64,000 nucleotides of DNA, from assembly GCF_014648915.1 (NCBI RefSeq), contig NZ_BMSA01000013.1, positions 124,001-188,000 on the forward strand, in the 5' to 3' direction. The DNA is from Streptomyces phaeofaciens (GTDB lineage: Bacteria; Actinomycetota; Actinomycetes; Streptomycetales; Streptomycetaceae). The notes below the pieces were generated by a model. The model worked only from the letters and a program-made list of their open reading frames with translations. It ran no database searches and was not told where the DNA came from. The stretch's first letter is position 1. The number at the start of each line of letters is the position of its first letter. This document shows, one piece after another, positions 7,608-17,731 of this stretch. The position numbers were made by a program, and so were the translations under genes.

Positions 7608-8582
7608 GTGACCGGGATCAAGACGACCGGCGAGAAGAAGATGATGTTCTTCTCCGGCCGCGCCCACCCCGAGCTTGCCGAGGAGGTTGCCCACCAGCTG
7701 GGTGTCGGGGTCGTCCCGACGAAGGCCTTCGACTTCGCCAACGGTGAGATCTACGTCCGCTACCAGGAGTCGGCGCGAGGTGCGGACTGCTTCCTGATCC
7801 AGAGCCACACCGCTCCGATCAACAAGTGGATCATGGAGCAGCTCATCATGATCGACGCGCTGAAGCGCGCGTCGGCCCGTTCGATCACGGTGATCGTTCC
7901 GTTCTACGGCTATGCCCGTCAGGACAAGAAGCACCGTGGGCGTGAGCCGATCTCGGCCCGTCTGATCGCGGACCTGATGAAGACGGCCGGCGCGGACCGG
8001 ATCCTGACCGTGGATCTGCACACGGACCAGATCCAGGGCTTCTTCGACGGCCCGGTGGACCACCTCTTCGCGCTGCCGCTGCTCGCGGACTACGTCGGCC
8101 AGAAGGTCGACAAGGCGAAACTGACGGTGGTGTCTCCGGACGCCGGCCGGGTGCGCGTGGCGGACCGCTGGTGCGACCGTCTCGGTGCGCCGCTGGCAAT
8201 CGTGCACAAGCGGCGCGACAAGGACGTGGCGAACCAGGTGACGGTCCACGAGGTCGTGGGCGAGGTCAAGGGCCGGGTGTGTGTGCTGGTCGACGACATG
8301 ATCGACACCGGTGGCACGATCTGCGCCGCGGCGGACGCGCTCTTCGCGCACGGTGCGGAGGACGTCATCGTGACGGCGACGCACGGTGTGCTGTCGGGTC
8401 CGGCGGCGGACCGTCTGAAGAACTCGAAGGTCAGCGAGTTCGTGTTCACCAACACGCTGCCCACGCCGGGCGAGCTGGAGGTGGACAAGATCACGGTGCT
8501 GTCGATCGCGCCGACCATCGCCAACGCGGTGCGCGAGGTGTTCGAGGACGGTTCGGTCACGAGCCTCTTCGACGAGCAGTAG
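7608..8582 (+). CDS. prs: Ribose-phosphate pyrophosphokinase
   Basis: A protein of 324 residues that turns ribose-5-phosphate and ATP into PRPP for purine, pyrimidine, histidine, tryptophan and NAD synthesis. The PRPP-binding signature VLVDDMIDTGGTI is near the C-terminus, and the ATP-contacting region with the FANGEIYVR block is near the N-terminus. The length is typical of class I bacterial enzymes. GTG 7608 is supported by GAGGAG 8 bases upstream. It sits between glmU and rplY in the conserved cluster. Confidence 0.97.
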   Translation: MTGIKTTGEKKMMFFSGRAHPELAEEVAHQLGVGVVPTKAFDFANGEIYVRYQESARGADCFLIQSHTAPINKWIMEQLIMIDALKRASARSITVIVPFYGYARQDKKHRGREPISARLIADLMKTAGADRILTVDLHTDQIQGFFDGPVDHLFALPLLADYVGQKVDKAKLTVVSPDAGRVRVADRWCDRLGAPLAIVHKRRDKDVANQVTVHEVVGEVKGRVCVLVDDMIDTGGTICAAADALFAHGAEDVIVTATHGVLSGPAADRLKNSKVSEFVFTNTLPTPGELEVDKITVLSIAPTIANAVREVFEDGSVTSLFDEQ

Positions 8583-8642
8583 TCCTTGTTCGCCGGTTAG
8601 ACCGACCGTCCGCCCCCGGGGCGTCCAAGGTCAATTTTTCCG

Positions 8643-8692
8643 CGGCCTCCCTCGCCGAGTAGACTGCTCCAGTTGCTCGGCGAGGGAGGCCG
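8643..8692 (+). terminator. Large perfect hairpin between prs and rplY (terminator or leader element)
   Basis: Arms CGGCCTCCCTCGCCGAG (8643-8659) and CTCGGCGAGGGAGGCCG (8676-8692) form a perfect 17-base-pair stem with a 16-base loop. No T tract follows closely. The loop contains TAGACT (8660-8665), which reads like a -10 hexamer. The element could end prs transcripts, act in an rplY leader, or mark a promoter buried in a structured region. Confidence 0.6.
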
Positions 8693-8799
8693 TACTCCGT
8701 TTTCTGACGGATGCGGCGGTCCGTTATCGACGCGCTCTTCGTAGCAGGCCGTTCGTGGCCGGGTGACCACATCAGTCCCTTTATCTACGAGGAGTGATC

Positions 8800-9393
8800 A
8801 TGTCCGAGGTCAAGATCTCCGCCGAGACCCGTAACGAGTTCGGCAAGGGTGCCGCCCGCCGTATCCGTCGTGACTCCAAGGTCCCCGGTGTCCTGTACGG
8901 CCACGGTTCGGACCCGCTGCACCTGACCCTTCCGGGCCACGAGCTGCTGCTCGCGCTGCGTACGCCGAACGTCCTGATCTCCCTGGACATCGACGGCAAG
9001 ACCAACGAGCTGGCGATCCCGAAGTCCGTGCAGCGTGACCCGATCAAGGGCTACCTCGAGCACGTCGACCTTCAGCTGGTCAAGCGCGGCGAGAAGGTCA
9101 CCGTCGAGATCCCGGTGAACGCCGAGGGCGAGCTGGCCGCCGGTGGCAACCTGCTCGAGCACGTCCTGAACGCGCTGCCGGTCGAGGCCGAGGCCACGCA
9201 CATCCCCGAGGGCGTCACCGTGTCCGTGGAGGGCCTGGAGGCCGGTGCCTCGGTCCTCGCCAAGGACATCACGCTGCCGTCCGGTGTGACGCTGGCGGTC
9301 GACGGTGAGACCGTCGTCCTCCAGATCCTGGCCGCGCAGGCCGAGGAGGCCCCGGAGGGCGAGACCGAGGGCGAAGCGGCCGCCGAGGCCTGA
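8800..9393 (+). CDS. rplY: 50S ribosomal protein L25 / general stress protein Ctc
   Basis: A protein of 197 residues of the long (Ctc) form of L25, which binds 5S rRNA. The N-terminal L25 domain (about residues 1-90, with EFGKGAARRIRRDSKVPGVLYG) is followed by the beta-rich C-terminal TL5/Ctc domain and an acidic alanine/glutamate tail. ATG 8800 is preferred to the in-frame GTG six bases earlier because GAGGAG ends just before it with proper spacing. In Bacillus the equivalent gene ctc is part of the sigma-B stress regulon; stress control here is possible but not shown by sequence. Confidence 0.96.
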   Translation: MSEVKISAETRNEFGKGAARRIRRDSKVPGVLYGHGSDPLHLTLPGHELLLALRTPNVLISLDIDGKTNELAIPKSVQRDPIKGYLEHVDLQLVKRGEKVTVEIPVNAEGELAAGGNLLEHVLNALPVEAEATHIPEGVTVSVEGLEAGASVLAKDITLPSGVTLAVDGETVVLQILAAQAEEAPEGETEGEAAAEA

Positions 9394-9425
9394 GCCCCGT
9401 AGTTTCGTAGCGGTACATCGGCTCC

Positions 9426-9459
9426 AGCCGCTGTTCTCCCTCCGGGGGGAGCAGCGGCT
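9426..9459 (+). terminator. Hairpin between rplY and pth
   Basis: AGCCGCTG..CTCCC (9426-9440) pairs with GGGAG.CAGCGGCT (9447-9459), with a two-base bulge and a short loop. It ends 15 bases before the pth ribosome site. It has only a weak T run, so it may be an attenuator or a processing hairpin rather than a full terminator. Confidence 0.55.
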
Positions 9460-9488
9460 GTTGCATAAGGGCAGAAGGAGACATGCGC

Positions 9489-10085
9489 GTGACGACCGAT
9501 GCGAGTGCCCCGTGGCTCGTCGTGGGACTCGGCAATCCCGGGCCGGAGTATGCGATGAACCGGCACAACGTCGGGTTCATGGTGGCCGATCTGCTGGCCG
9601 AGCGGATCGGGGGGAAGTTCAAGCGGGCGGGGAAGGCGCAGGGCCAGGTCGTCGAGGGGCGGATCGGGGCGCCGGGGCCGACGGGGCGCCGGGTGATCCT
9701 GGCGAAGCCGATGTCGTTCATGAACCTGTCCGGTGGCCCGGTGAACGCGTTGCGGGACTTCTACAAGGTGCCGGTCGGGAACATCGTCGCGGTGCATGAC
9801 GAGTTGGACATCGACTTCGGGGTGCTGCGGCTGAAGCTGGGGGGCGGGGACAACGGTCACAACGGGCTGAAGTCGATGACGAAGGCGATGGGGCCGGACT
9901 ACCACCGGGTGCGGTTCGGGATCGGGCGGCCGCCGGGGCGGATGCAGGTGGCGGACTTCGTGCTGAAGGACTTCGCCTCGGCGGAGCGCAAGGAGCTGGA
10001 CTACTTCGTGGACCGGGCGGCGGACGCGGTGGAGTGCCTGGTGATCGACGGTCTGGAGCGGGCGCAAAGCACGTACAACTCGTGA
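9489..10085 (+). CDS. pth: Peptidyl-tRNA hydrolase
   Basis: Frees tRNA from peptidyl-tRNA that drops off the ribosome. The N-terminal VVGLGNPGPEY and NRHNVGFM carry the substrate-binding asparagine and catalytic histidine; KPMSFMNLSG and HDELDIDFG give the rest of the active site; GHNGLKS is also conserved. AAGGAG at 9475-9480 sits 8 bases before GTG 9489 but only 2 bases before ATG 9483, so GTG 9489 is chosen (198 residues); the ATG would add two residues. Last gene of the glmU-prs-rplY-pth cluster. Confidence 0.95.
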   Translation: MTTDASAPWLVVGLGNPGPEYAMNRHNVGFMVADLLAERIGGKFKRAGKAQGQVVEGRIGAPGPTGRRVILAKPMSFMNLSGGPVNALRDFYKVPVGNIVAVHDELDIDFGVLRLKLGGGDNGHNGLKSMTKAMGPDYHRVRFGIGRPPGRMQVADFVLKDFASAERKELDYFVDRAADAVECLVIDGLERAQSTYNS

Positions 10086-10113
10086 CTTGTCCGGCCGGCG
10101 AACCCCACCGAGG

Positions 10114-10157
10114 TTGACGCGCCGTTCAGGCATGGCCAATGATCCCCGCCATGCCTG
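10114..10157 (+). promoter_or_regulatory. Candidate promoter and hairpin at the start of the 10151 gene
   Basis: TTGACG (10114-10119) and AATGAT (10138-10143), spaced 18 bases, read as a -35/-10 pair that would start transcription at about 10150, directly at ATG 10151. The same stretch holds a perfect 9-base inverted repeat, CAGGCATGG (10127-10135) and CCATGCCTG (10149-10157). The repeat could be an operator or the end of pth transcripts. Confidence 0.45.
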
Positions 10158-10720
10158 CCACAGCAGTCTCGTCCCATCGGCGCAAGGCCGCCTCCCGCAA
10201 GGGCCGCAAAGGCGCCAGAGCCGGTCACAAGGGCGGCTCCAGGAGTCGTCGGACCGGGTTCTCGGCGGCCGCGCTGCGGTTCGGGCGGCTCGCGGCCGCG
10301 AGTGGGGTCGCCGCGCTGATCCTGCTCGCCGGGGTGTGGGGTTCCTGGGGTACCGCGCAGCAGGTGATGCTGACGAAGGGCCGGGAACGGGGCACCGTCG
10401 TGGTGACGCGGTGCGGCGGTGAGACGTGTTCGGGGCCGTACGCACCGCTGTCGGCGGGTTCCACGCCCCGGGCGCGGGTGGTGATCGAGAAGTCGGTGGC
10501 GGTGCGCAAGGGGCAGACGTACACGGTGGTGGTGAAGCCGGACGGCGACGAGGTGGTGCGGTCGGGGCCTGCCGGGATTCTGTACGCGTGGGTGCCGATG
10601 GGGGGTGCGTTGCTGCTGGCGTCGGTGGTGGTGGCGGGCGGCCTGGGGCGGGCGCGGGCCGGATGGGTGCTGGCGGGGTCGGGGGTGGCGTTGCTGACGG
10701 CGGCGTTCCTGGCGGTCTGA
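10151..10720 (+). CDS. Small membrane protein, basic N-terminus, unknown function
   Basis: About 189 residues. The first 45 residues are rich in Lys, Arg and Ser. A membrane helix follows (about 53-72), then an extracytoplasmic part of about 80 residues with two cysteines in VTRCGGETCSG that could form a disulfide, and two more membrane helices at the C-terminus (AGILYAWVPMGGALLLASVVVAGG and WVLAGSGVALLTAAFLAV regions). No family is recognised. ATG 10151 is preferred over 10139 because neither has a ribosome site and a promoter-like pair would start the message at 10151. It converges with ppc across a strong terminator. Confidence 0.75.
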   Translation: MPATAVSSHRRKAASRKGRKGARAGHKGGSRSRRTGFSAAALRFGRLAAASGVAALILLAGVWGSWGTAQQVMLTKGRERGTVVVTRCGGETCSGPYAPLSAGSTPRARVVIEKSVAVRKGQTYTVVVKPDGDEVVRSGPAGILYAWVPMGGALLLASVVVAGGLGRARAGWVLAGSGVALLTAAFLAV

Positions 10721-10750
10721 GGCGGCGCCGTGGTGTGCGGTGCGACATGG

Positions 10751-10791
10751 GGGTGCCCCCGAGCGGCGAACGCGCTCGGGGGCACCCTTTT
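10751..10791. terminator. Bidirectional terminator between the 10151 gene and ppc
   Basis: GGGTGCCCCCGAGCG (10751-10765) and CGCTCGGGGGCACCC (10773-10787) form a perfect 15-base-pair stem with a 7-base loop, followed by TTTT on the plus strand. It lies between two convergent genes and can serve both. Confidence 0.88.
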
Positions 10792-10808
10792 GCGGTCGTG
10801 CGGTGGGG

Positions 10809-13538
<2,730 letters not shown>

Positions 13539-13840
13539 AGGTGCGGCTCCTTGCAGTGTTGAAGCTCGTCCGGGAGGGAACCCGGGCGCCGTTCGCGCGG
13601 CGGCGTGCCGCATACGAGCCGGACATCCGGGAAGAAACAGAGCGGACCGCGCTGTCCGACCGTCTCCAAGGATAGGTGCCGGGTCGGACGCGCAGACACG
13701 GGCTCTTGCCGCCGAGCAGCGCGCTGCCATACTTACGATGCCGTAGGTTACGGAACCGTAGGAAGCTGTACATAAGCGACTGCGAGTGTGGCCGTGACCC
13801 GGCGACCCACCACAACCCTCGACCCCACAAGGGGACACGC
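13539..13840. promoter_or_regulatory. Divergent promoter region ppc / desaturase
   Basis: This 302-base stretch separates two divergent genes and has no gene of its own. Besides the repeated TACG..CGTA element listed separately, the desaturase ribosome site AAGGGG is at 13829-13834 and the ppc site (AAGGAG on the minus strand) lies just beyond 13545. No small gene was found. Confidence 0.6.
13734..13760. promoter_or_regulatory. Tandem TACG-N4-CGTA type operator upstream of the desaturase gene
   Basis: TACGATGCCGTA (13734-13745) and TACGG-AA-CCGTA (13749-13760) are two 12-base inverted repeats whose starts are 15 bases apart; the second has perfect 5-base arms. The desaturase is cotranscribed with a TetR gene, so this is a good candidate for that regulator's binding site. 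Confidence 0.6.
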
Positions 13841-14848
13841 ATGACCACGAGCTCCGATGTGATCGACGACGCCCCGGGGCCGGACGGCGCCGAGCTGCCT
13901 TCCGCGACGCTCGGGGGCGAGAAGAAGCGTTCGCTCGAACAGATCACGCTTCTGCTCTTCATCACCGTGCCGTTCCTCGCGCTGCTCGCGGCGGTGCCGC
14001 TGGCGTGGGGCTGGGGGGTGAGCTGGCTGGACCTCGGCCTGCTGGTCTTCATGTACTACCTCGGCTGCCACGGCATCACGATCGGTTTCCACCGGTACTT
14101 CACCCACGGTTCCTTCAAGGCCAAGCGGCCGTTGCGGATCGCGTTGGCGGTCATGGGGTCGATGGCGGTGGAGGGTCCGCTGGTCCGCTGGGTGGCGGAC
14201 CACCGCAAGCACCACAAGTTCTCGGACGCGGAGGGTGACCCGCACTCGCCGTGGCGGTTCGGGGAGACGGTCCCCGCGCTGATGAAGGGCCTGTGGTGGG
14301 CACACATCGCATGGATGTTCGACGAGGAGCAGACCCCGCAGGACAAGTACGCGCCGGATCTGGTCAAGGACCCCGCGATCCGGGCGATCTCGCGTCAGTT
14401 CATCTTCTGGACGATGCTGTCGCTGGCGCTGCCGCCGCTGGTGGGCGGTCTGGTGACGATGTCCTGGTGGGGCGCGTTCACGGCGTTCTTCTGGGGTTCA
14501 CTGGTGCGGGTGGCGCTGCTGCACCACGTGACCTGGTCGATCAACTCGATCTGCCACGCGGTGGGCAAGCGGCCGTTCAAGTCGCGGGACCGGTCCGGGA
14601 ACGTGTGGTGGCTGGCGATCCTGTCCTGCGGCGAGTCCTGGCACAACCTGCACCACGCGGACCCGACGTCGGCGCGGCACGGGGTGGAGCGCGGACAGTT
14701 GGACTCCTCCGCCCGGTTCATCCGCTGGTTCGAGCTGGCCGGGTGGGCGTACGACGTGCGCTGGCCGTCACGCTCGCGTATCGATTCGCGACGCAACACG
14801 GGTGAGGGCGGCTCCCGGCGCCGGAAGGCGACCGCCGACGCGGCATGA
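13841..14848 (+). CDS. Membrane fatty acid (acyl-CoA) delta-9-type desaturase
   Basis: A protein of 335 residues that introduces a double bond into long-chain acyl chains to adjust membrane fluidity. The three histidine boxes that bind the di-iron centre are HRYFTH, DHRKHHKF and HNLHHAD; hydrophobic segments at about 45-85 and 185-235 frame them. The stearoyl-CoA desaturase-like layout and length are usual for actinobacteria. ATG 13841 follows AAGGGG by 7 bases. The stop codon overlaps the start of the TetR gene, so the two are translationally coupled. Confidence 0.93.
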   Translation: MTTSSDVIDDAPGPDGAELPSATLGGEKKRSLEQITLLLFITVPFLALLAAVPLAWGWGVSWLDLGLLVFMYYLGCHGITIGFHRYFTHGSFKAKRPLRIALAVMGSMAVEGPLVRWVADHRKHHKFSDAEGDPHSPWRFGETVPALMKGLWWAHIAWMFDEEQTPQDKYAPDLVKDPAIRAISRQFIFWTMLSLALPPLVGGLVTMSWWGAFTAFFWGSLVRVALLHHVTWSINSICHAVGKRPFKSRDRSGNVWWLAILSCGESWHNLHHADPTSARHGVERGQLDSSARFIRWFELAGWAYDVRWPSRSRIDSRRNTGEGGSRRRKATADAA

Positions 14849-15525
14849 TGGACGGCGTGGCGACCGATCCCAGCAGCACCCCGAGCAACGAAGCGAAGCC
14901 CAGACGCGCGCGTCGGACCCGGATGACGGGTGCGGAGCGCCGGCAGCAGCTGCTCGAGATCGGTCGCACACTGTTCGCCGCGAAGGGCTTCGAGGGCACG
15001 TCGGTGGAGGAGATCGCGGCGAAGGCCGGGGTGTCCAAGCCGGTGGTGTACGAGCACTTCGGCGGCAAGGAGGGGCTGTACGCGGTCGTCGTGGACCGGG
15101 AGATGCGCCGCCTGCTGGACATGGTCACCGGTTCGCTGACGGCGGGCCATCCGCGGGAGCTGTGCGAGCAGGCCGCCTTCGCGCTCCTGGACTACATCGA
15201 GGAGTACACGGACGGTTTCCGGATCCTGGTCCGCGACTCGCCGATCCCCCAGTCGACGGGGTCGTTCGCCTCGCTGATCTCGGACATCGCGACGCAGGTG
15301 GAGGACATCCTGGGCCGCGAGTTCAAGAACCGCGGCTTCGATTCGAAGCTGGCTCCGCTGTACGCGCAGGCGCTGGTCGGCATGGTGGCCCTGACCGGGC
15401 AGTGGTGGCTGGACGTACGCCGGCCGAAGAAGGCGGAGGTCGCGGCGCATCTGGTGAATCTGGCGTGGCACGGCCTGGACGGCCTGGAGGCCAAGCCGCA
15501 TCTCATCGGGCGGCGCAAGGCGTGA
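14845..15525 (+). CDS. TetR-family regulator coupled to the desaturase
   Basis: A protein of up to 226 residues. The helix-turn-helix domain is at about residues 35-80 (RRQQLLEIGRTLFAAKGFEGTS, then EEIAAKAGVSKPVVYEHFGGKEGLY). The C-terminal domain would sense a ligand, plausibly an acyl-CoA given the partner gene. ATG 14845 overlaps the desaturase stop (ATGA); ATG 14848 and GTG 14860 are close alternatives. It probably controls the desaturase and itself through the repeats at 13734-13760. Confidence 0.9.
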   Translation: MMDGVATDPSSTPSNEAKPRRARRTRMTGAERRQQLLEIGRTLFAAKGFEGTSVEEIAAKAGVSKPVVYEHFGGKEGLYAVVVDREMRRLLDMVTGSLTAGHPRELCEQAAFALLDYIEEYTDGFRILVRDSPIPQSTGSFASLISDIATQVEDILGREFKNRGFDSKLAPLYAQALVGMVALTGQWWLDVRRPKKAEVAAHLVNLAWHGLDGLEAKPHLIGRRKA

Positions 15526-15530
15526 CGGGA

Positions 15531-15570
15531 CGCCCCCGTGGGCCCGTCGACGGACGGTTCCCCGGGGGCG
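15531..15570. terminator. Convergent terminator TetR / CsbD-like gene
   Basis: CGCCCCCG (15531-15538) and CGGGGGCG (15563-15570) can pair around a GC-rich loop between the convergent genes. There is no clear T tract. Confidence 0.5.
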
Positions 15571-15579
15571 CCTGGCTCA

Positions 15580-15753
15580 TCAGTGTTTGAAGACGTCCTT
15601 CGCCTTCTCCTTGGCCTGGCGTGCGTCGCCCTTGGCCTGACCGGCGCGCCCCTCGGTCTCCATCCGCGCGTCACCCGTGGCCCGGCCGACGACTTCCTCG
15701 ACCTTGCCCTTGATCTGTTCCTTCTTGGCCTTGGCCTTCTGTTCCTTCGCCAC
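15580..15753 (-). CDS. CsbD-family small stress protein
   Basis: A short protein of 57 residues. It starts at GTG 15753, with GGGAG about 9 bases upstream, and ends at TGA 15580. The sequence is rich in Lys, Ala and Glu and carries the CsbD pattern: KKEQIKGKVEEVVGRATGD, then GRAGQAKGDARQAKEKAKD and a final FKH. CsbD-like proteins are small, helical and stress-induced, with unclear biochemistry. It converges with the TetR gene. Confidence 0.9.
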   Translation of the reverse strand: MAKEQKAKAKKEQIKGKVEEVVGRATGDARMETEGRAGQAKGDARQAKEKAKDVFKH

Positions 15754-15777
15754 TCCGGATCACTCCCAGCGACATGC

Positions 15778-15802
15778 GACGTTTGACGTTTGACGTTTGA
15801 CG
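15778..15802. repeat. GACGTTT tandem repeat
   Basis: Three tandem copies of the 7-base unit GACGTTT followed by a partial fourth, 25 bases upstream of the CsbD-like start codon. It sits where a promoter or operator is expected. Confidence 0.6.
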
Positions 15803-15832
15803 TCCTCGTCCGGGTGGCCGTGTGCGCGCCGC

Positions 15833-16195
15833 TCAAACCCCGGGTTCGAGGAACTCCAGCCGGTTGCCGACGGGGTCCCAGGCGTAGAAGCGCCGGTGTC
15901 CCGGCAGGTCGGAGTCCTGGAGCACGCGGACGCCGTGGCTCTCCAGCCGGGCGGCGCAGGCCTCGATGCCGGTGACCCGCAGCCCGGGGTGGGCCTTCGG
16001 GGACGGGCGGAAGCCGGGGTCGATCCCGAGGTGGAGCCGGACGGTCCCCGCCCGGAACCAGCAGCCGCCGCGCGCGGCGAGCACGGGTGGCTTGGGGATC
16101 TCGGTCATGCCGAGGACGCCGGTGTAGAAGGAGCGCAGCAGGTCCTCGGAGCCGGGCGGTGCCGCCAGCTGGACATGGTCCAGGGAGACGATCAT
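15833..16195 (-). CDS. VOC-superfamily (glyoxalase/dioxygenase fold) protein
   Basis: A protein of 120 residues made of the paired beta-alpha-beta-beta-beta modules of the VOC superfamily: LDHVQLAAPPGSEDLLRSFYTGVLGM at the start and RRFYAWDPVGNRLEFLEPG at the end, where a metal-binding glutamate is expected. The substrate is unknown. Its ATG overlaps the stop codon of the upstream methyltransferase gene (ATGA at 16192-16195), so the two form a coupled operon. Confidence 0.85.
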   Translation of the reverse strand: MIVSLDHVQLAAPPGSEDLLRSFYTGVLGMTEIPKPPVLAARGGCWFRAGTVRLHLGIDPGFRPSPKAHPGLRVTGIEACAARLESHGVRVLQDSDLPGHRRFYAWDPVGNRLEFLEPGV

Positions 16196-17010
16196 CGCGC
16201 CTGCCTGGTGGCCACCGCGAACAGGCGCCGGAACGGCAGGACCGTCCCGTACTCGGCGCTCGGGTAGGCCTCGCGGAGCAGGTCGCGGTATTCGGCGAGG
16301 AAGGCGTCCCGGGCGTCGGGGTCGTCGCCGAGGGCGTCGAGGACGGGGCGCAGTCCGGTGCCCTTGACCCAGTCCAGGACGGGGTCCTCGCCGTGCAGGA
16401 CGTGCTGGTACGTGGTGGTCCAGACGTCGGTCGCGCAGCCGAGGCGGGCGAGCCGGTCGAGGTAGCGGCCGGGGCTGTGGACGGAGTCCTCGTGACGCAG
16501 TACGTCGGCGAGGCGGGCCCGCCAGCGGGGGGTGCGGGCGAGGTCACGCATGAGGGCGTGCAGGGGCGCGTCGGTGTTGTGGGGGACCTGGAAGGCGAAG
16601 GTGCCGCCGGGGGCGAGGCCGTCGAGCCAGGCGGGGAAGGCGTCGAGGTGGCCCGGGACCCAGTGCAGGGCGGCGTTCGAGACGAGCAGGTCGTAGGTCT
16701 CGTCGGGTGTCCAGGTGGTGAGGTCGGCGTACGCGAAGTCGAGGCGGGCGCCGGCGTGCGCCTGGGCGTCGGCGAGCATCTCGGGCGAGTTGTCGTAGCC
16801 GGTGACGCGGGCGGTGGGCCAGCGGTCGGCGAGGACGGTGGTGACGTTGCCGGGGCCGCAGCCGAGGTCGGCGATCCGGGGCGGGTCGCCGGGCAGGGCC
16901 GGGACGCGGGCGAGGAGGTCGGTGAAGGGGCGGGCGCGGTGGCCGGCGTGACGGAGGTACTGGGCGGGGTCCCAGGTGGGGTTGGCCGGGTCGGTCGGGG
17001 CGTGGGTCAT
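16192..17010 (-). CDS. tam: Trans-aconitate 2-methyltransferase-like SAM methyltransferase
   Basis: A protein of 272 residues with SAM-binding motif I ADLGCGPGNVT, an acidic end of strand 2 (GYDNS), and LLVSNAALHWVPGH. The N-terminal WDPAQYLRHAGHRARPFTDLLARV matches trans-aconitate methyltransferases, which detoxify the citric-cycle inhibitor trans-aconitate. ATG 17010 is chosen since GGGAG lies about 10 bases upstream; GTG 17019 is too close to it. It is divergent from a MarR gene, with repeated operator-like sequences in the 89-base gap, and is coupled to the VOC gene. Confidence 0.85.
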   Translation of the reverse strand: MTHAPTDPANPTWDPAQYLRHAGHRARPFTDLLARVPALPGDPPRIADLGCGPGNVTTVLADRWPTARVTGYDNSPEMLADAQAHAGARLDFAYADLTTWTPDETYDLLVSNAALHWVPGHLDAFPAWLDGLAPGGTFAFQVPHNTDAPLHALMRDLARTPRWRARLADVLRHEDSVHSPGRYLDRLARLGCATDVWTTTYQHVLHGEDPVLDWVKGTGLRPVLDALGDDPDARDAFLAEYRDLLREAYPSAEYGTVLPFRRLFAVATRQAR

Positions 17011-17035
17011 GTCGTCCACTCTCCCGCCGAACTTA

Positions 17036-17079
17036 TCTCGACGTCAAGAGACTCGACATCAAGAGACTTCATGTCGACA
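17036..17079. promoter_or_regulatory. Repeated MarR operator-like sites between tam and marR
   Basis: TCTCGACGTCAAGAGA (17036-17051) is a near-palindrome. CTCGACATCAAGAGA (17052-17066) repeats it, and CTTCATGTCGACA (17067-17079) continues as an inverted half-site. They fill the gap between divergent genes, one a MarR regulator. A -10-like TACACT (17087-17092) lies 7 bases before the MarR ATG, which suggests a leaderless message. Confidence 0.65.
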
Positions 17080-17099
17080 CAACCACTACACTGATCGTC

Positions 17100-17597
17100 A
17101 TGGAGGACGAGGTCGATCGGCTGGTCGCAGCGTGGCGCCGGGAGCGCCCGGACCTCGACGTGGAGCCGCTGGAAGTACTCAGCCGGGTGAGCAGACTGGC
17201 CCGGCACCTGGACCGGGCACGCCGCCTGGCGTTCTCCGAGCATCAGCTGGAGCCCTGGGAGTTCGACGTCCTGACGGCGCTCAGGCGGGCGGGCGCCCCC
17301 TACCAGCTCTCACCGGGGCAGCTGCTGACGCAGACGCTGGTCACCTCGGGCACGATGACGAACCGTATCGACCGGCTGGCGAAGAAGGGCCTGGTGGAGC
17401 GGCTGCCGGACCCCAGTGACCGGCGCGGTGTGCTGGTCCGGCTCACGGACGACGGCAAGGACCGCGCCGACCAGGCGCTCGCCGGACTGCTCGACCAGGA
17501 GCGGGCGATCCTGGCCGAGCTGTCGCACGCCCAGCGCGGCGACCTGGCGGCACTGCTGCGCCAGCTGACCGCGCCGTTCGACAACATCCCCGGCTGA
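17100..17597 (+). CDS. MarR-family regulator
   Basis: A protein of 165 residues with a winged helix at about 55-125: FDVLTALRRAGAPYQLSPGQL, then SGTMTNRIDRLAKKGLVERLPDPSDRRGVLVRLTDDG, the usual recognition helix and wing of MarR proteins. It starts at ATG 17100 with no ribosome site, directly after TACACT, so it is likely leaderless. It is divergent from the tam-VOC operon and probably represses both directions. The ligand is unknown. Confidence 0.92.
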   Translation: MEDEVDRLVAAWRRERPDLDVEPLEVLSRVSRLARHLDRARRLAFSEHQLEPWEFDVLTALRRAGAPYQLSPGQLLTQTLVTSGTMTNRIDRLAKKGLVERLPDPSDRRGVLVRLTDDGKDRADQALAGLLDQERAILAELSHAQRGDLAALLRQLTAPFDNIPG

Positions 17598-17731
17598 GAC
17601 GCCTGGGACGCCGGGGTCCCGACGCCTGCGACGCCGGGACCGGCCGTACGAATCCCGGCTCAGGCAGTGAAGCCGGGAGTCGACCCTGCGGATCCCGCCG
17701 CGGACGCGGGACGCACCCGTGCCGCCGTCCG

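Noticed and set aside
13539..13838. A 100-residue N-terminal extension of ppc
   Set aside because: No conserved sequence, and GTG 13538 has an ideal AAGGAG at the right distance.
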